Below are positions 58,975 to 64,000 of a stretch of DNA of 64,000 bases, one piece after another. Below the pieces are notes generated by a model, which ran no database searches, was not told the DNA's origin, and worked only from the letters and a program-made list of their open reading frames with translations. Every line of letters begins with the position of its first letter. Position 1 is the first letter of the stretch. Origin of the DNA: Pseudocercospora fijiensis CIRAD86 (Eukaryota > Ascomycota > Dothideomycetes > Mycosphaerellales > Mycosphaerellaceae); NCBI RefSeq assembly GCF_000340215.1, contig NW_006921535.1, positions 3,266,576 to 3,330,575 on the forward strand, in the 5' to 3' direction. A program made the position numbers and the translations under genes.

Positions 58975-58979
58975 AAGAG
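58975..58979. other. Target site duplication AAGAG, right copy
   Basis: Matches 51849-51853; element B text resumes here. Confidence 0.95.
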
Positions 58980-59729
58980 CGTCCCCTAACTACCGGAACC
59001 GCGATATTAACCGACCGAACCCGCTATGCCTTACTAACGCCTATTAGTAGAATCGCCTACCTAACGCCTTTTAGTAGAATCGCCTACCGCTAGTAGGAAA
59101 TAGTAAAGGACCGTCGAAGGGTAGTAGCCCTACCTTCCTCCTAAAAGACCTAAAGCGAGTCGATTCGCGCCTATTTAATCGATAGGATAGAAAGCGCAAC
59201 GATCGAGCTCGTAAGTAGGCTAACTTTACCGATAATAGTAAGAGAGTAGGCGATACTATAAATAATACTAACTAAGCCGACGACGGCTATTAGAAGGATA
59301 GTTAGGAGGATAATAGGAGAACTAACGCGGATAATTATAGCTATTTTAGTAACGCCGGAGAAGACGCTAACTACTTTACCGACCTATACGACTCCGATCT
59401 AGGCTTAGGAGCTTACTTTGCGGGCATAGGCGATCGCTCGCTATTAGCGTTAAACTCGGTACTATAGGCTAAAGCGTCCCTACTAGCGGCGATCTAACTA
59501 TTTGCCTCTACGAAGTACGCTTATAAGGTCTGTAGGCGGCGGTTTAAGTTAGGCAACCTTCTATACTAGTATGTTTGTAAGGAGTATATAGGGGCGACGA
59601 CGCCTTCTACTATTATCGAACGCGTATCGGCAAACCTAGAAGTAATTTAGTCGAAGGCGCCTCCGTTAGCTTAGTAAGGTTACGCATTCCGGAATTAGTA
59701 ATATATAACTTTCTCTCTTCGGTTGTTAC

Positions 59730-62700
59730 TATCCGGTGCATCTGTATAGGTCTACCTAGATACTAGCTATACGCTTACTATTGCGGAAAGAGACTTCGTT
59801 TTAAGCTATTGCCCGGACGTAGAGGTACGTAAGCTACGCGAACCGATCGAAATCGGCGGCATTACCGGCGCGCATCGCTCCGGGGAATACGTTATATTAG
59901 ATATATTTGTCCTAGTAGCGAAGACGGACGGTATAGTCTCTCTAGTACGAATAACTCGCGAGGTTTACCTAGTTCCTAAACTAAAGGCAAAAATCCTAGT
60001 CGGTATAGATACGATTGCCCTAGAGGGAATAAAGATCGATATTCCTATATAGACAGTTACTATAGCTAGTTAGGACAACGCCCGCTTTAAAGTAGCTATT
60101 AAGCGCAAGAAAGGGAAGTTAGTTTAGCGCCTCGTAAGGCTAGCGGAGGACGTAATATTAGCGCCGCGTACGGTCGCCCTCGCTCTAGTTAAGTACGGCG
60201 GCGACCTCCCTAAGGGCCGGGATTTTATTCTTAACGCCGGTTTCTTAGTCTAGCTAACTAGCAATATATAGGGATTGTCGTTACAAGCTCCGCCGTTAGT
60301 AACGGCGTATAATTAGGTCGTAGACGCTAATTTTTCTTATATATATATTCGTAACGATACGACGACTCTAGTAACGATTCGAGCCGGACAGCTGCTCGGT
60401 TTATTAAGTAATAGGACTATTGCTAGGGCCTACTATATCGACGTAGCTAACTACGGACTAGCGGGATTGAGTCCTAACGCTTTTACGGCTACGCGGGATA
60501 TACTAAATATATAGCGGAAATACTAGTACGCGTTAGGCGTAACGATCTACGGTAACGATAACTAGGTAGACTAAATCGCTATAGCGGTCGAGCGGTACCC
60601 GGAGCTTTTTACGGATCGCTAAACGGTAGTCGATATTCCCGAGCACAATTACATGCCTATCCTAACTGTACTAAATTACCTAGATCTGTTGCCGCCCCCC
60701 CGTATAATTAACCTAGGCAAGAGGGATCGTAAAGTAGTAGATAAGATATATAACGACCTATACCGCTAAGGGAAGATATAGTATATAACCGAGCCTACGC
60801 CCTTCGGCTTTCTAGTGTTTGTCGTATAGAAGCGCGTTGCTAACGGTAAAGGTAGCATAATTAATAAGCCGCGGGCGGTAGTCGATATACGCGCCTTAAA
60901 TAAGGTAACGATCCCCGATAGCTATTAGATACCGCTCTAGGCGGATCTCTTTATACAGTTAATAGGGTGCTAGTATATTAGCACTATAGACTATCTAACC
61001 TTCTTCTACTAATAGGGCGTAAAGCCGGAGGATCGTTACAAATTAACGATTAATACTTATCGTAGCTAGGAACAGTACAAGGTCGCTATTATAGGATATT
61101 CGAATAGTGTCTAATTCGTATAGCGGAAGCTAGATTAGATCCTTCGCGACTGTCGCAGCTTTACGCGAGCTTATATCGACGATATCGTAGTGTTTTCGAA
61201 GACGTTGCCTAAGCATCTCGATTATCTAGAAGCGGTCTTCTAGAGATTAGACGCCGTAAGGATTAGCATTAGTCCGAAGAAGACTTTCTTAGGCTTCCCC
61301 TCTACGACCCTTTTAGGTTAGTACGTTAGCGGCCTCGGTCTAGCTACGAGTAAAGAGAAAATTGCAGCGATTACCTTACTTTAGTTCCCGGAGAACGTAT
61401 AGAAGCTAGAGTATTATCTCGGTCCAACTAATTAGTTGCGGCAATATATCCTATACTACGTATAGATAGCGGCGCCTCTATAGGCGGAGAAGATACGCTT
61501 ATTAAAAGGGGCGCTAGTTAACGGCAATAGTCGTCGCCGGTACGTCGCCGTTACGACGCTAGGTAAGAACGATTAGCACCGCGACGAGCTAGTAAAAGCG
61601 TTTCGCTTATTGCAATCGATATTCTACGAGCCCTCCTTCCTATACTATTTCGACCCTAACCGTCGCTTATACGCTAATATAGATTCCTCTAAAGAGTTTA
61701 GCTATAGCGCGGTGCTCTACTATATCGATAGGGACCTAGACTCTATTCTATCTAAGGGAAAGGCGTAGTTGTTTCCTTATTACAAGGTTTAGCCTATTTT
61801 GTTCTTAAGCCGAGGCCTAACTTAGGTAGAGATACGATATTAGCCGATAGAGCTTAAATACTCGGGAATCGTATAAATAGTAAAGAAGGTAGGCTATTTA
61901 ATACATGCTTTATCGAGGCCGACGACTATCTTTACGGACTACTATACCGCGGTCGGTCTTACTAACTCGGTATCGATAACTACGACTACCGATATAGGTA
62001 AGTAGAACCTAAAATTAGTAAGGGTATCGATGTTCCTTTCCTAATATCGAGTCGATATAGTTTACCGTCTAGGGCGGATATACCTAGTTCTAGACGCCCT
62101 TAGTCGACTTCTAGAGGATATAGAGTCGCCTAAGCTAACGCCGGACGAGGAGAACTTAGACCCGCTCTCTTACTATACCGACGCTACGCCCTCTTCGGCC
62201 GATCTAGAGGAAGTAGCCTACTTCTATACGATATTAGTAGAGCTAGATCCGGATTTCCGACGTCGGTTAAACCGAGCGTACGATAACGACGAACATTAGT
62301 CTAGGGTTTTACAACTAGTTCGATAAGCGTAGGCGCGGAATACTTTAAAGCGTCTCTATTCGGAGGGAGCTAATATGCCTTCGGTAACGAAAACGCTAGT
62401 TCGGTATAAGGGTAGCAAAAATCCGGACCTATTCGTAGATAATAAGTTTAATAGTCCGCTAGGCATTCGATTCTTCGAAAGGGACGGCCTCTTATATTTC
62501 TATAACTAATCTTTAGGGCGCGAGCGACTCTATATCCCTCGAGCCTTAATAGGCGAGATCTTCGAGTAGGCTTACGATAACCGTTGCTACTAAGGCTTTT
62601 AGCGCGTCTTCGACCGCATTTAAGCTTCCTTCTTTATATATCGACTCGCTTGCTACCTTCGCCTCTATTTAGATTATTGTTACTAGTATCTCCTTTTACG

Positions 62701-63500
62701 TACCCCCCGATACGCTCCTTACGGCGAACTTTACCCGATCTAGAATATAGAGGGCCTATACTATACTATAACGATAGATCTCGTAACCGCCTTGCCGGTT
62801 ACGACCGATAGATTTAATATACTATATACGATTACTTATAAGACGTCTAAGCGGGTAGTAGTCGTCCTAGGCAAAGAGAACTAGAAGGCCTACGACTAGG
62901 GTATCGCTCTAATCGATAGGCTTTACTTAATAGATATAAGTATACCGGTAGTACTTATCGCTAATCGTAATCCTCGCTAGCTAAGCGACTTCTTTAAGAG
63001 CGTTTTCTCGCGCCTACGTACGAAGCTAGCTACGTCTACGGCCTACTACCCTTAAACCGATAGTCAATCCGAGCGAACTAACTAAACAGTCGAGACAGCA
63101 ATCTATTACTAGTTAGCAGATTATCCTAGCGAGGATTAGACGACGTTTATCCTATAGCTATAGGCTACGCTTAACAACTCCCGCAATACGACTACCGGTT
63201 AGTCGCCGAACGAGGTTACTACGGGCGTAAGGACGAATCTCGACTCGCTCGATATACTATACGACTATCCGTATAATAGGGCGGTAGCGCGTAGTCGTAT
63301 CTAGAAGGAAGTCTAGGACGCGATTGCTTAGGCGAACGTAAAAATAAAAGAACAGTATAATAGCAAGTATAAGCCCCTATTCCTTAAGCTAGGTAACCGT
63401 ATTATGCTTCGCCTATACCGTAGTTACGAAGTGCTAGGTTAGTCGTATAAGTTTAGCTACCGTTTTAAAGGGCCTTTTACGGTTCTCGAGAAGGTCGGAC
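59730..63500 (+). pseudogene. Pol region of family B (protease, RT, RNase H, integrase)
   Basis: The plus-strand frame can be followed through TAG/TAA interruptions. Protease: ITREVYLVPKLKAKILVGID. RT: PFGFLVFVV, KPRAVVDIRALNKVTIPDS, YISTIDYLTFFY and YIDDIVVFSKTL. RNase H: LYANIDSSKEFSYSAVLYY. Integrase: TITIDLVTALPVTTD, then DSQSERTNQTVE and LNNSRNTT. The His residues of the integrase zinc finger appear as Tyr, as CAT/CAC to TAT/TAC changes would give. Several stops make it inactive. Confidence 0.82.
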
Positions 63501-63520
63501 GACTAGCCTACTATCTCGAG

Positions 63521-63850
63521 TTGCCGCTATTAATGCGTATCTATCCGGTAATATCGGTTTCGCAGTTCGAAAAAGCCCCTAAAGACTTAGATCCTTTTAA
63601 GAGAACTGTTAATTACAAGCCCCCGCCCGTCGTAGCTAAGAATAGTCTAGGTTCTAGCGACGAGGGCGATTCTTATAAAATCGAGCGCTTTCTCGGACGA
63701 CGGACCGTCGTCCGAAGAGGCTAGCCTGTTCTCTAATACCTAGTAAAGTAGAAAGGGTATAGGAGCGCCTATAATATATAGTATAATATCGACGACTTAA
63801 CGGGCGCGGACGATCTACGTAAAATCTACGATAACGTATACCCTCTAGAG
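63521..63850 (+). pseudogene. Integrase tail and chromodomain of family B
   Basis: An open piece (63521-63724) reads YPVISVSQFEKAPKD, then YKIERFLGRRTVVRRG up to a TAG; beyond it the chromodomain text YLVK.KGY and YNIDDL continues to about 63830. Arrangement integrase-chromodomain marks a chromovirus. Confidence 0.75.
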
Positions 63851-64000
63851 GAGGTACCGCTATCCCGTGCCCTCCGTAGGGTAGTAAAGCGGACGAGAGC
63901 TCGCTAGCCTTTTTTAGAGATTACTAGCTCCGCCGATAAAGGCGAGGCCGGGTAATCCCTCGCGGTTCGTCGCAAATCGATACGACTCCGCGGCGCGACT

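Larger units (their letters stand above)
49019..64000 (+). mobile_element. Gypsy chromovirus family B, split by a later insertion, runs past window end
   Basis: Plus-strand element starting near TGTTACGATATAATAC at 49019, interrupted by the family A insertion 51854-58974, and continuing to beyond 64000. Left part: gag-like text with TAG/TAA stops. Right part in order: retropepsin-like region (about 59730-60060, IGGITGAHRSGEYV, LVGIDTIA), RT (about 60700-61400, with an unmutated YIDDIVVFS near 61172), RNase H, integrase (about 62450-63300, AYYP.TDSQSERTNQ) and a chromodomain (about 63650-63830). It is a different family from A by sequence. The 5' LTR extent and the 3' LTR cannot be defined from this window. 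Confidence 0.85.

Noticed and set aside
37841..64000. tRNA, rRNA or CRISPR-like structures in the repeat block
   Set aside because: I found no cloverleaf with a TTCGANNC loop and CCA-compatible arm, no rRNA text and no regularly spaced repeats; repeats are explained by LTRs and the 203-bp duplication.

Overview
The window looks like nuclear DNA of a filamentous ascomycete (Pezizomycotina; Dothideomycetes is my best guess, from protein flavour only). The evidence is short introns (about 48-118 bp) with GTRNGY donors and CTRAC-like branch points, fungal-specific families (Zn2Cys6 factor, SomA/Som1 LisH protein, Slt2 MAP kinase), and a repeat block with the CpA-to-TpA wear of repeat-induced point mutation (RIP).

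Positions 1 to about 37,840 are gene-rich. In order: a MOV10/SDE3-type RNA helicase (-, cut by the window edge); ILV5 (+), divergent from it; a short Zn2Cys6 regulator (-); a very large disordered protein (-, about 1,769 aa); the cell-wall-integrity MAP kinase SLT2 (-); an ALDH3-type aldehyde dehydrogenase (+); the LisH regulator SomA (-); the TRAPP subunit BET3 (-), divergent from a U5 snRNP WD40 protein (+); a two-TM protein (+) tail-to-tail with CMC1 (-); xylitol dehydrogenase (-); a broken DUR3-type transporter (+); and an intronless zinc alcohol dehydrogenase (+). Exon-intron models were built by hand from splice signals and reading frame. The genes are mostly housekeeping and signalling; I see no biosynthetic cluster.

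An isolated 1.39-kb AT-rich foldback element (18,012-19,404) sits between SLT2 and the aldehyde dehydrogenase.

From about 37,840 to the end (26 kb) there is no intact gene. The DNA is RIP-worn transposon: a PIF/Harbinger-like transposase remnant; a lysine-rich minus-strand remnant; truncated pieces of one Ty3/gypsy chromovirus family; and a second chromovirus on + (about 49,019 to beyond the end), split by a complete 7.1-kb minus-strand copy of the first family (51,854-58,974) with 198-bp LTRs and a 5-bp target duplication AAGAG.

The most interesting signal is in the aldehyde dehydrogenase. Splicing its last intron gives a hydrophobic C-terminal tail, while retaining it gives a protein ending in Ala-Lys-Leu, a canonical peroxisomal targeting signal. 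Other notable points are a 9-nt microexon in BET3, a 14-nt microexon inside the zinc cluster of the regulator, and the nested four-unit structure of the foldback element.
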